This document shows, in pieces, positions 1 to 6,983 of a stretch of DNA of 31,345 nt; position 1 is the first letter of the stretch, and each line of letters opens with the position of its first letter. Location of the stretch: IMG/VR virus record IMGVR_UViG_3300031688_000075, positions 1-31,345 of that record, one strand, 5' to 3'. Source of the stretch: a virus. A model generated the notes under the pieces. The model was not told where the DNA came from and made no database searches. It saw only the letters and a list, made by a program, of their open reading frames with translations. The position numbers and the translations under genes are program-made.

Positions 1-495
1 CTGGACAGAAGACACCTCCTGCTACCTGAGATGAAGACGGGCGGTATGAAGCCTCTGGAGCCTTGTAAGGGGTGGTCTGTTATTGCTGCTGATAACACCA
101 AGGGTAACGGTGATGGTATGGATAGGTATATATCCTCCAATGTACAGGACTCTCGGTTCCTTAACCGCTTCGATGTCATGCTTGATATGGACTACCTCTC
201 TGAGGACTTAGAGAAGGACTTCATTCAGCGACATAACACTAGGCTTACAAGTACTGAGGTAGGTCAGCTAGCACTGGTATCAAAGCTGCTACACACTGGG
301 GTTAAGGATTCCACTATCAGTACTGACTTCTCACCTAGAAACCTTATGACTATCTGCAAGCTAGTGAATGCAGGTATGACTATGGCTAACGCCTTTCACA
401 TTAACTATCTGTCACGGGTAGTTGAGTCCGAGGTACAGGATATCCGTGAAACCTACAGGTCAGTTACTGGCATCGAGTTACCCAATGGTTTATAA
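1..495 (+). CDS. CobS/MoxR-type AAA+ ATPase, C-terminal part (5' end outside window)
   Basis: The reading frame is open from base 1 and continues upstream of the window, so the Walker A and B motifs are not seen. The visible part holds a sensor-1 stretch (VIAADNTKGNGDG) followed by SRFLNRFD, which matches the layout of the AAA_5/CobS family (ANT.G.GD, then DRF with an arginine finger). The rest is the helical lid. Family members are ring ATPases that remodel a partner, usually a VWA protein such as CobT. Any such partner would have to lie upstream, outside this window. It is the last gene before the first promoter seen and points the same way as the replication genes. The family call is fairly sure; the role in the phage is unknown. 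Confidence 0.75.
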   Translation: MDRRHLLLPEMKTGGMKPLEPCKGWSVIAADNTKGNGDGMDRYISSNVQDSRFLNRFDVMLDMDYLSEDLEKDFIQRHNTRLTSTEVGQLALVSKLLHTGVKDSTISTDFSPRNLMTICKLVNAGMTMANAFHINYLSRVVESEVQDIRETYRSVTGIELPNGL

Positions 496-505
496 CGGTG
501 TTATA
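491..505. repeat. Dyad TATAAC-GGT-GTTATA, possible operator
   Basis: Perfect 6-bp inverted repeat with a 3-bp spacer, overlapping the stop codon of the ATPase gene and ending about 20 bp upstream of the -35 box at 526. The same dyad with spacer GAT overlaps the -10 of the promoter at 4685-4713. Further copies of the ATAAC-N2/3-GTTAT core lie at 1297, 2769, 5842, 7888, 8278, 9883, 11205 and 18683. It is too short and AT-rich to be a terminator. A protein-binding site is inference. Confidence 0.5.
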
Positions 506-525
506 GAAATAAATGAAGAAAAGAC

Positions 526-554
526 TTGACAAGAATGGGGGTTGGAGTTATAAT
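526..554 (+). promoter_or_regulatory. sigma70-type promoter upstream of the replication genes
   Basis: A perfect -35 (TTGACA, 526-531) and a perfect -10 (TATAAT, 549-554) are separated by exactly 17 bp, in the gap between the ATPase gene and the next small ORF. The bases after the -10 (ATTAGTACAG) closely match those at the promoters at 4685-4713 and 31151-31179. It would drive the small ORFs, primase-helicase and polymerase. Confidence 0.85.
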
Positions 555-593
555 ATTAGTACAGGGTTTGATTTAGCTACTGCCCCCCCTATA

Positions 594-620
594 TTACTTA
601 GTGTTACTTAAGATTACTTA
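594..620 (+). repeat. Three TTACTTA copies at 10-bp period in the leader
   Basis: TTACTTA occurs at 594-600, 604-610 and 614-620, a strict 10-bp period. It lies within the untranslated leader downstream of the promoter at 526-554 and ends next to the GAGGA ribosome binding site. The period equals about one helical turn, so it could be a protein-binding array or act in the RNA leader. No function can be assigned. Confidence 0.5.
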
Positions 621-627
621 GAGGAAC

Positions 628-819
628 ATGAACATGAACAAATCATATGCTAGGTGTACAGCTTGCAACAGTAAGTTCTACCCACTACAGATAAAGGATG
701 ACTTTGAAAGTATGTGTAAGGTTTGCATACTCAAGAGTGAAGACAACATAGACTTCTTCGATGATGAAGAATTCATACAAGGCTTTATAGCCGACAAGGG
801 TGACATGAATGCACTATGA
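628..819 (+). CDS. Small zinc-ribbon-like protein, unknown function
   Basis: 63 aa. A GAGGA Shine-Dalgarno at 621-625 sits just before the ATG; a second ATG two codons in is an alternative. Two CxxC knuckles (CTAC near residue 10, CKVC near residue 30) suggest one bound zinc. The C-terminal half is very acidic (a run DFFDDEE). It is the first gene after the 526 promoter. The size and make-up fit a small early phage protein that binds a host or replication protein, but no family is recognised. Confidence 0.65.
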   Translation: MNMNKSYARCTACNSKFYPLQIKDDFESMCKVCILKSEDNIDFFDDEEFIQGFIADKGDMNAL

Positions 820-946
820 ATGGGAAGTATCTTATGACCCTGTACTCAAGGAGGATGTACTAATGGTAGATAAGGGAGATGAGGTTATATACTTAACAGG
901 TATAGAGATGCTAGAATTCTTAGAGAAGTATGGAGAGAAGACATGA
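809..946 (+). CDS. Small acidic hypothetical protein
   Basis: 45 aa. The ATG at 809 lies inside the end of the previous gene (11-bp overlap), with an AAGGG ribosome binding site at 796-800. Its stop codon overlaps the next ATG (ATGA at 943-946). The coupling on both sides and the phage-like spacing are the main support. The protein is acidic and soluble, with a probable helix near the C-terminus (IEMLEFLEKYGEK). Function unknown. Confidence 0.5.
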   Translation: MHYEWEVSYDPVLKEDVLMVDKGDEVIYLTGIEMLEFLEKYGEKT

Positions 947-1131
947 CACCAGTAGACACAGCAACAATACCGCTTGACGTACTATTAGCAATCACAGCCT
1001 ACTTAGGACAACAGCCGTACCTTGAGGTGTACGAGATGTTAGACGATGTAGCTATCTATGCAGAGGTAACAGAGCATCTTCCAGAGAATGTCCATCCTAT
1101 CACACATGATGAGGAAGACTTTGATGAGTGA
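943..1131 (+). CDS. Small acidic hypothetical protein
   Basis: 62 aa, starting at the ATGA overlap with the previous ORF and preceded by GGAGAG at 932-937. The sequence is acidic, has no cysteine, and ends in an Asp/Glu-rich tail (EEDFDE). It is followed by a strong ribosome binding site for the primase-helicase. No family recognised. A long minus-strand frame over the same bases has no ribosome binding site and runs against the operon, so this strand was chosen. Confidence 0.55.
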   Translation: MTPVDTATIPLDVLLAITAYLGQQPYLEVYEMLDDVAIYAEVTEHLPENVHPITHDEEDFDE

Positions 1132-1152
1132 ACATGATATTAAGGAGGAGAC

Positions 1153-2772
1153 ATGAAAACAGCATGCCCTAAGTGCAGGATAGACGGTAGAGATACCAAG
1201 GGTGACAACATGGCTTTGTTCCCAGAAGGTAACGGGTTCTGTCATGCAGGTCACGGATCTATAACGAAGGAGGAGCTGTCTGGATCTCCTAAACCTATAA
1301 CAAGTTATAAGGTAAGCAGCATGAAACTAGAAGATGTATTAGCACTACCACTAGGTACTACCCCGTTCCGTAACACAGCGACTCAGGCAGAGGAGGCAGG
1401 TGTAAGACATAGCATAAACGAAGAGACAGGAGAGATACATGAGGTATTCTACCCTCACATGGACAGTTCCGAGATTATAGGGTACAAGGTTAGACGTATG
1501 CCTAAAGACTTCAGGCCTAACGTAGGTAAACCACCTCAAGAGATGTGGGGTAAGCACCTTTGTGAGGTTACTAACCGACACCTGTTGGTAGTAGAGGGAG
1601 AGGAGGATTGTCTAGCTGCTAGGGCTATCCTTAACAAGGCACCTGCTGTAAAGATGGATGTAGTGTCTATACCTAACGGTGCTAGCTTTTCTAAGGTAAT
1701 AGAGGAGGAAGGTAAGTTCTTCAGTAAGTACAAGAGAGTGTACATTAACCTTGACTCAGATGTACCGGGAGTTAAAGCTCAAGGTTTAATATCTGATTGG
1801 ATGTCAGGTATTACGTCAGTGTACTCAATGACTCTTGACAAGGCTGTAGGTAAGGACGCCTCTGACTACTGGACTTCAAAGAAGGGTGACGACTACAGAA
1901 GGGCTATCAAGTCAGCCGAGATGTATGAGCCTGATGGTGTAATCAATGGAATGGACATACTATTAGAGGAGCTACTATCACCTTTGCCTGAAGGCTACGA
2001 TATACCATTCAAAGGATTAAACAATAAACTACATGGGTTACGTAAGGCTGAGATTGTTACATTCGCTGCTGGCTCTGGTATAGGAAAGACCACGGCAGTA
2101 AGAGAGATAACTAAGTCGCTGATAGAACAGGGACTGTCAGTAGCTAACGTAGCCTTAGAAGATCAGATGGAAGTAGCAGCCCAAGCACTGATAGCACTGG
2201 ATATGGATATACCTCTGGCTAAGTTCAGGTTCGACCCACCTAGTGCAGAAGACTGCAAGCCTCACTATGATAAGATGGTAGCCAATGGTGATACTTACTT
2301 CTATAAACACTTCGGAGGGTTGACTGCTGATACTTTGATGGCTAAGATGTATTACTACGCAAAGAGTAAAGCAGTGGACTTCATCATACTAGACCACCTA
2401 AGCATGGTGATATCTGCTAGCGCATCTAACAACGAACGAAAGGATATCGACACCTTGATGACTGCCCTAGCAACAATGGTAGTAGAGACAGGTGTAGGGC
2501 TTATACAGATCGTTCACCTCAAGCGTAGTAGTGGAGATAAGAGCTTTGCTAAAGGCGGTGAGGTAGAGCTTACTGACCTCAGAGGGAGTGCAGCACTAGA
2601 GCAGTTGTCATGGGCAGTAGTAGGCCTTGAAAGAGACCAGCAAGGTGATGACCCTAACGAGTTACAAGTAAGAGTTCTAAAGAACAGAACATGGGGGTTT
2701 ACAGGGTTAGCTGATAACCTTATATACAACCCCTCCACAGGTCGTATGAAGTCACATGTAAGGAGTGCATAA
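1153..2772 (+). CDS. T7 gp4-like DNA primase-helicase
   Basis: 539 aa, close to T7 gp4 (566 aa), with a strong GGAGGA ribosome binding site before the ATG. The N-terminus has a zinc-binding primase domain (C5, C8, C30 and H31 or H34). Next is a TOPRIM domain with E148 in VVEGEED and the D201/D203 pair in NLDSD. The C-terminal half is a DnaB/gp4-type helicase: Walker A GSGIGKTT (307-314), Walker B IILD (D414), then IQIVHLKR and a LRGSAALEQ segment. It unwinds DNA at the fork and primes the lagging strand. It lies directly before the polymerase gene, whose start codon follows its stop by one base, as expected for a coupled replication pair. Confidence 0.95.
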   Translation: MKTACPKCRIDGRDTKGDNMALFPEGNGFCHAGHGSITKEELSGSPKPITSYKVSSMKLEDVLALPLGTTPFRNTATQAEEAGVRHSINEETGEIHEVFYPHMDSSEIIGYKVRRMPKDFRPNVGKPPQEMWGKHLCEVTNRHLLVVEGEEDCLAARAILNKAPAVKMDVVSIPNGASFSKVIEEEGKFFSKYKRVYINLDSDVPGVKAQGLISDWMSGITSVYSMTLDKAVGKDASDYWTSKKGDDYRRAIKSAEMYEPDGVINGMDILLEELLSPLPEGYDIPFKGLNNKLHGLRKAEIVTFAAGSGIGKTTAVREITKSLIEQGLSVANVALEDQMEVAAQALIALDMDIPLAKFRFDPPSAEDCKPHYDKMVANGDTYFYKHFGGLTADTLMAKMYYYAKSKAVDFIILDHLSMVISASASNNERKDIDTLMTALATMVVETGVGLIQIVHLKRSSGDKSFAKGGEVELTDLRGSAALEQLSWAVVGLERDQQGDDPNELQVRVLKNRTWGFTGLADNLIYNPSTGRMKSHVRSA

Positions 2773-2773
2773 C

Positions 2774-4681
2774 ATGTTATACGTAGTGCTCGACATAGAA
2801 ACAGACATGGCGCATACACGAATAGACATGGCAGGTGTAAGCGTAGTATCTTCTGGTATCTCGGGAGTATACCTAACGGCAGCTAGCCTTACTCATTACC
2901 TAGAGAGCCTTGAGGATGAGATAACGCTAGTAACTTGGAATGGACAGAGGTTCGATATACCTTTGCTCAAGAAGATATGGGGTGTAGACCTCTCAGAGTA
3001 CAACCACCTAGACGGGATGCTGTTGCATAAGCTGATGTATCACGGTGCTACGTGTGGTCACTCGCTCAAGAACGTAGCTAAGTCAATGACAGAAGACCCT
3101 GCTTATCACAAGTCAGAGGTAGACTTTGATGATGTAGCATTTGACGAGCTTGCAGAGTACTGTTCTCAAGACCTTAAGGTTACATGGTTCGTAGTTGAAA
3201 CTATGCTTAAGTCTGAGTTGTACAGGAGTGACAGAAAGCATTGGAAGCAAGCGTTACTGCTTGAACAGAAGGTAGCCATGCTAGTAGACAAGCAAGTAAC
3301 CCACGAGGTATTCTTTGATACAAAAAGAGCTACAGGTACATACAAGCTTATAACTAAGACTATGGCAAGCATAGAAGAGACTATGGAGGTAGAACTACCT
3401 AGAGTGGACTTGTTAAAGTCTGAGTTGCACCAGCCGCCTAGGGTTCAATTCAAGATGAACGGAGAACCTTCACTTCATATAATTAACTACTGCAAGAAGT
3501 ACAGCTATGAGGTGTTCAAGGCAGGTGACAAATACCTAGCCTCAAGGGAAGGAGGAGGGGATATACAAACATTACCATTACTTGTACCGTTAGTTACAGA
3601 CAAACAACTAATACTATCTAACCAAGCTGGGATAAAAGATCACCTGTTGTCACTAGGCTGGAAACCTACAGAGTGGAACACTAAGTTCAAAGACGGTAAG
3701 AAGGTAAGAACATCAGCAAGGTTGACTAATAAGATTAGCAAAGATCCATGCTCTGACCTTGATAGGATAGGAGTTACCTACGTTAAGCTAATATCTGAGT
3801 GGCTAATGCTACGTAGCCGTAAGAACGTATTATGGTCTGATAAAGGTACAGGGTGGATACCTAGAGCAGAGGCTTCCCCTACCTCAAGTATACCATCAGA
3901 CGCTGATAGCATGGGTGCTAACACTTGTAGATGGACTCACAAGATAATAGCTAATGTCCCAAGGGCTAGTTCACCACTAGGAAAGGAGATACGCAGTTGC
4001 TTCAGGGCTAGAGAAGGTAAGGTATGGGTGGGCTGGGACGCTAGTGCATTAGAAGCACGTGTAGAGGCTCACTACGTACACCCTTATGACCCTGAGTACG
4101 CTGCTCAGTTAATCGAAGGGGACGTACACACTAGGAACCAGAAGGCACTAGGTCTAGCTACAAGAGACCTAGCTAAGACGTTCAAGTATGCTATAACCTA
4201 TGGTGCTCAGGCAGGTACACTGTCTAAGACACTAGGGTGCAGCAAAGCAGAAGCAGAGGTTATATACGATAAGTTCTGGGAGACTAACCCTGCACTGTCT
4301 AAACTAAAAGATTCCCTTAAGACGGAATGGCTATTGAATAACAAGACTTACATAACAGCACTAGACGGGAGAAAGATATGGTGTAGATCTGAACACTCTT
4401 TAGTTAACGCATTGTTCCAATCAGCAGGAGCTATACTTATGAAGTACAGCATGGTGATAGCTGACCACAGAATAGGTAAGTCATTCACGTATGGAGAGGA
4501 CGAACCTATAGGGCTTATACGGTATCACGATGAGGAAATATGGGAGTGCAGCTTAGGAGACTCAGAATGGGTTGGAGGTATAGGAGTAAAGAGTATAGTA
4601 GAGGCAGGAGAATATATGAAACTAAACGTACCACTAGCCGCTGATTACAGCGTAGGAGATTCATGGGCTGATGTGCACTAA
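2774..4681 (+). CDS. Family A DNA polymerase, T7 type
   Basis: 635 aa from the ATG at 2774, which follows an AGGAG site (2761-2765) by 8 bp. A GTG at 2765 would overlap that site and is less likely. The 3'-5' exonuclease domain is complete: D7/E9 in LDIET, WNGQRFD, and YCSQD. The polymerase domain has motif A (GWDASALEAR, D422), motif B (R464, K468, Y472, Y476 in TRDLAKTFKYAITYG) and motif C (HDE, 585-587). The residue equivalent to E. coli Pol I Phe762 is Tyr, as in T7. It copies the phage genome with the adjacent primase-helicase. It is about 70 residues shorter than T7 gp5; no attempt was made to align a thioredoxin-binding loop. Confidence 0.95.
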   Translation: MLYVVLDIETDMAHTRIDMAGVSVVSSGISGVYLTAASLTHYLESLEDEITLVTWNGQRFDIPLLKKIWGVDLSEYNHLDGMLLHKLMYHGATCGHSLKNVAKSMTEDPAYHKSEVDFDDVAFDELAEYCSQDLKVTWFVVETMLKSELYRSDRKHWKQALLLEQKVAMLVDKQVTHEVFFDTKRATGTYKLITKTMASIEETMEVELPRVDLLKSELHQPPRVQFKMNGEPSLHIINYCKKYSYEVFKAGDKYLASREGGGDIQTLPLLVPLVTDKQLILSNQAGIKDHLLSLGWKPTEWNTKFKDGKKVRTSARLTNKISKDPCSDLDRIGVTYVKLISEWLMLRSRKNVLWSDKGTGWIPRAEASPTSSIPSDADSMGANTCRWTHKIIANVPRASSPLGKEIRSCFRAREGKVWVGWDASALEARVEAHYVHPYDPEYAAQLIEGDVHTRNQKALGLATRDLAKTFKYAITYGAQAGTLSKTLGCSKAEAEVIYDKFWETNPALSKLKDSLKTEWLLNNKTYITALDGRKIWCRSEHSLVNALFQSAGAILMKYSMVIADHRIGKSFTYGEDEPIGLIRYHDEEIWECSLGDSEWVGGIGVKSIVEAGEYMKLNVPLAADYSVGDSWADVH

Positions 4682-4684
4682 GGC

Positions 4685-4713
4685 TTGACAATAATCTATA
4701 ACGATGTTATAAT
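4685..4713 (+). promoter_or_regulatory. sigma70-type promoter for the SSB gene, with overlapping dyad
   Basis: TTGACA (4685-4690), 17 bp, TATAAT (4708-4713), all consensus, four bases after the polymerase stop. The TATAATATTACTATAG that follows is identical over 16 bases to the late promoter at the right end. The dyad TATAAC-GAT-GTTATA (4697-4711) covers the end of the spacer and most of the -10, a classic position for a repressor. A promoter before a single-strand binding protein fits the need for many copies of it. Confidence 0.88.
4697..4711. repeat. Dyad TATAAC-GAT-GTTATA overlapping a -10 box
   Basis: Perfect 6-bp inverted repeat, spacer 3 bp, with the same arms and spacing as the dyad at 491-505. 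It overlaps the -10 box, so a bound protein would block host RNA polymerase. No candidate repressor with a clear helix-turn-helix is visible in the window. Confidence 0.5.
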
Positions 4714-4766
4714 ATTACTATAGAACAAAGAAAAGAAATACTTAACTTAACCAAAGGAAATAGAAT

Positions 4767-5309
4767 ATGGCTACTCATACTGGAACAATCGAAGCAATCT
4801 CTTATAAGTACGATAAGTTTACTGTTCTTATAGAAGAGGCATGGTACGGTACTAAGGCAGAGTACGCTGCTGAATGGCCTGTTAAGCCTGCTATAGGGGA
4901 TTCAATATCATGGGATGACGGAGGTAAGAAGTATCTAGGCAAGATGAAGATCTTAAAGTCAGGTGGTGGCTCTGCTGGGTTAGTAGCAGGTAAGGCTGCT
5001 GGAGGTTCAGGTGGTTACTCTTCTCTAGGCGTGGAGGTAGGTCATGCTAGTAACCTAGCAATGCGTGTAATGGAACAGTACCAGATTGATTCTGACAGCA
5101 CTCCCTCTATGCCAACAGGCAGTGTCGAGTACTACAAGCAGTTCGTTAAGGAGACTGAGACTATCTACAAGCTGATGAAAGGACTCAAGACTAAGCTAGG
5201 TGCTCCCGTAGTTGCAGCGCATAAAAGTGTAGAGACAGCAGTTACTGTTGAGACTCCTAAAGCTGAAGTCTCTGAAACAGAAGCAGATGACCTTGCCGAC
5301 CTTTTCTAA
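4767..5309 (+). CDS. Probable single-stranded DNA-binding protein (gp2.5-like role)
   Basis: 180 aa. The N-terminal ~65 residues look beta-rich, with alternating hydrophobic and aromatic residues as in an OB fold. A Gly/Ser-rich linker follows (SGGGSAG onward), then a helical part, then a highly acidic tail ending in EADDLADLF. An acidic tail with a terminal Phe is shared by T7 gp2.5 and bacterial SSB and binds polymerase and other partners. It has its own strong promoter and lies between the polymerase and exonuclease genes. The call rests on tail, size and context, not on a clear sequence match. Confidence 0.65.
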   Translation: MATHTGTIEAISYKYDKFTVLIEEAWYGTKAEYAAEWPVKPAIGDSISWDDGGKKYLGKMKILKSGGGSAGLVAGKAAGGSGGYSSLGVEVGHASNLAMRVMEQYQIDSDSTPSMPTGSVEYYKQFVKETETIYKLMKGLKTKLGAPVVAAHKSVETAVTVETPKAEVSETEADDLADLF

Positions 5310-6126
5310 AGTAGTCATTGACGGCGACCAGTTGGTGTATGCCGCTGGTTTCGCCTGCAAGGATGAACCTATATCTCACGCTTGCCAGATGGTAAAGAAG
5401 GGATTAGAGAAGGTTCTATCTGACTGCGGAACAGAAGAGTATGAGCTTTACATTGGTGGAACAGGCAACTTCAGGGAGGAGGTTGCAATCACTAAGGGCT
5501 ATAAAGCAAACAGAACGGCTGCACGACCTTTGCACTACGAAGAGATCAGGGACTACATGCAACGAACATGGGGTGCAGTCACGGTAGATGGTATGGAAGT
5601 CGATGACAAGGTTTCTATGCTGTTGTACGAGGACTTCAAGGAGCATGGAGAGGAAGGTACTATCATACTTTCATCGCCTGACAAAGACCTTAACAACACA
5701 CCCGGATGGCACTACAACCCACGTACAAGGGAGGTACGGTACATAAACGCTGTTCAAGCTATGAGACACTTCTGGTATCAGATGTTATGCGGAGATACAG
5801 TAGATAACATACAAGGGTTACCAAGGGGTACCAATGAACTTATAACACGTTATGGATTGTCTAAGGTCTGCCTAAGAGGAGTAGGTGCAGGTACTGCAAA
5901 GAAGCTAATGGATAAGACTACTGACATAGATGACGCTGAAGCTATAGTCATGGAGGCTTACTGTTTATGGGCTGAAGATGAAGAAATGGACTTTCATGCC
6001 CTAGTAGAGTACATGGATGAACAAGGGCAGCTACTGTGGATGATACGAGGATACGATGGCTTTGGTAATTTAGATATGTGGGCTGTTGACACAGATAAGC
6101 TAAGAGTCGAGTATGACAAAGGATGA
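5287..6126 (+). CDS. 5'-3' exonuclease, T7 gp6/FEN-PIN type
   Basis: 280 aa from the ATG at 5287, which overlaps the SSB gene by 23 bp; an ATG at 5248 would add 13 residues without motifs. Metal-binding acidic residues are in place: D12/D14 in VVIDGD, D106/D107 in DGMEVDD, D132/D134 in SSPDKDL, and D170/D173 in CGDTVDN. A helix-hairpin-type stretch follows (LRGVGAGTAKKLM). Members trim 5' ends, remove RNA primers, and in T7 degrade host DNA for nucleotides. It couples by ATGA to endonuclease VII. Confidence 0.9.
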   Translation: MTLPTFSKVVIDGDQLVYAAGFACKDEPISHACQMVKKGLEKVLSDCGTEEYELYIGGTGNFREEVAITKGYKANRTAARPLHYEEIRDYMQRTWGAVTVDGMEVDDKVSMLLYEDFKEHGEEGTIILSSPDKDLNNTPGWHYNPRTREVRYINAVQAMRHFWYQMLCGDTVDNIQGLPRGTNELITRYGLSKVCLRGVGAGTAKKLMDKTTDIDDAEAIVMEAYCLWAEDEEMDFHALVEYMDEQGQLLWMIRGYDGFGNLDMWAVDTDKLRVEYDKG

Positions 6127-6524
6127 AGGTATCAGAGATCAAGAAGTACAGAGAAGCTCAACTAACTAAACAAAACGGGGAGTGTCCGTTATGCACATTG
6201 AAGATAGAGACTGGGCAGGATACCTTAGATCACTGTCACGAAACAGGGAGGGTGAGACAAGTCTTACACCGCTCTTGCAACGGAGCAGAGGGGAGGATTC
6301 TATCGTGGGCTGGGAGGAGGAGCAAAGGAGATTGTCCGAAGACATTTTTAATGAACTTGTTGAAGTACTGGGAAGTAGACTACGAGAAGAACCCGATCCA
6401 TCCGACGCATGGGAAGACGAAGAAACGGAGTTCGAGAAAGAAATCAACGAACTCTTCAAAGACTACGAAGAAGACCAGAAAGAAATCTCCCGTAACGAAA
6501 ACAAAGATGAGGAGTAAGGTATGA
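6123..6524 (+). CDS. Recombination endonuclease VII (T4 gp49-like)
   Basis: 133 aa; the ATG overlaps the exonuclease stop. The zinc and catalytic core is plain: C21/C24 (CPLC), LDHCHETG with D36 and H37, then LHRSCNGAEG. In T4 endonuclease VII the second zinc pair is Cys-x2-Cys; here it appears to be H49-x2-C52, followed by the expected Asn (N53). The C-terminal ~35 residues are almost all Lys, Arg, Ser and Thr, a nonspecific DNA-binding tail. The enzyme cuts Holliday junctions and branched DNA before packaging. Two long overlapping frames inside it (one per strand) are by-products of this biased tail. Confidence 0.9.
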   Translation: MKVSEIKKYREAQLTKQNGECPLCTLKIETGQDTLDHCHETGRVRQVLHRSCNGAEGRILSWAGRRSKGDCPKTFLMNLLKYWEVDYEKNPIHPTHGKTKKRSSRKKSTNSSKTTKKTRKKSPVTKTKMRSKV

Positions 6525-6679
6525 CTACTGAAGAGTTCTTATCGTTAAGCCAAAAAGATCAGAAAGAAGCAGTTGAGGGTGCAGCTAAAATGAAGAAGTT
6601 CACAGATAAACTAAGGGAAGTAGGTACGCATAGGGAAGTAAAGATGGATGGTTTTACCATATGGGAGCCTATTAAATGA
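6521..6679 (+). CDS. Small hypothetical protein
   Basis: 52 aa, ATGA-coupled to endonuclease VII, with GAGGAG just upstream. Charged and mostly helical in appearance (AAKMKKFTDKLREV), no cysteine, ends in FTIWEPIK. Its stop overlaps the next ATG. It is the first of a run of tiny coupled ORFs. Family not recognised. Confidence 0.6.
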   Translation: MTTEEFLSLSQKDQKEAVEGAAKMKKFTDKLREVGTHREVKMDGFTIWEPIK

Positions 6680-6819
6680 AATACTATGTAAGGTTTGATA
6701 ACGGGTATGACTACCAAACTTCCACCTTTGAAACAAGTGAAGAGGCATCAGCGTATTACAGTGATTGCTTAGAAAATGATACTATAGTTGACGTTATCTT
6801 ATGGGAGGAAGAGGGGTGA
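6676..6819 (+). CDS. Small acidic hypothetical protein
   Basis: 47 aa, ATGA-coupled to the preceding ORF, with GGGAG about 8 bp before the start. Tyr- and Glu-rich (MKYYVRFDNGYDYQ at the start, LWEEEG at the end). Function unknown; coupling at both ends is the main support. Confidence 0.55.
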   Translation: MKYYVRFDNGYDYQTSTFETSEEASAYYSDCLENDTIVDVILWEEEG

Positions 6820-6983
6820 TATACACAGTCACTGTAGATGACATAACTTACTGGAGCAAGCGTAAACTAGATGCTATTTACAAACACATAGAGTACAGGT
6901 ATTATAATGAGTCAGAGTTCAGGGTAGTAACAGAGTCACGGTTACAGTCTATAAAACGCAATAACAAGGTAGAACAACTATGA
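6816..6983 (+). CDS. Small basic hypothetical protein, GTG start
   Basis: 55 aa from GTG 6816, which overlaps the previous stop (GTGA) and has GGAGGAA at 6804-6810. An in-frame ATG at 6801 would add five residues but would sit upstream of that ribosome binding site. Basic and Tyr-rich (HIEYRYYNESEF). It overlaps the start of the metallophosphoesterase by 4 bp. Function unknown. Confidence 0.55.
   Translation: MIYTVTVDDITYWSKRKLDAIYKHIEYRYYNESEFRVVTESRLQSIKRNNKVEQL

Noticed and set aside
514-612. 32-aa plus-strand ORF over the first promoter
   Set aside because: It overlaps the -35 and -10 boxes and has no ribosome binding site.
1835-1840. TTGACA inside the primase-helicase gene as a promoter
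   Set aside because: No -10-like sequence at 16-18 bp downstream, and it lies in a coding region.
4708-4723. Likeness of TATAATATTACTATAG to the end of a T7 RNA polymerase promoter
   Set aside because: The sequence fits a consensus sigma70 -10 with perfect -35 and spacing, the T7-specific bases do not match in spacing, and no phage RNA polymerase gene is seen here.
6182-6517. 111-aa plus-strand frame inside the endonuclease VII gene
   Set aside because: It is an out-of-frame reading of the Lys/Arg/Ser codons of the real gene, has no ribosome binding site of its own, and the endonuclease motifs fix the correct frame.
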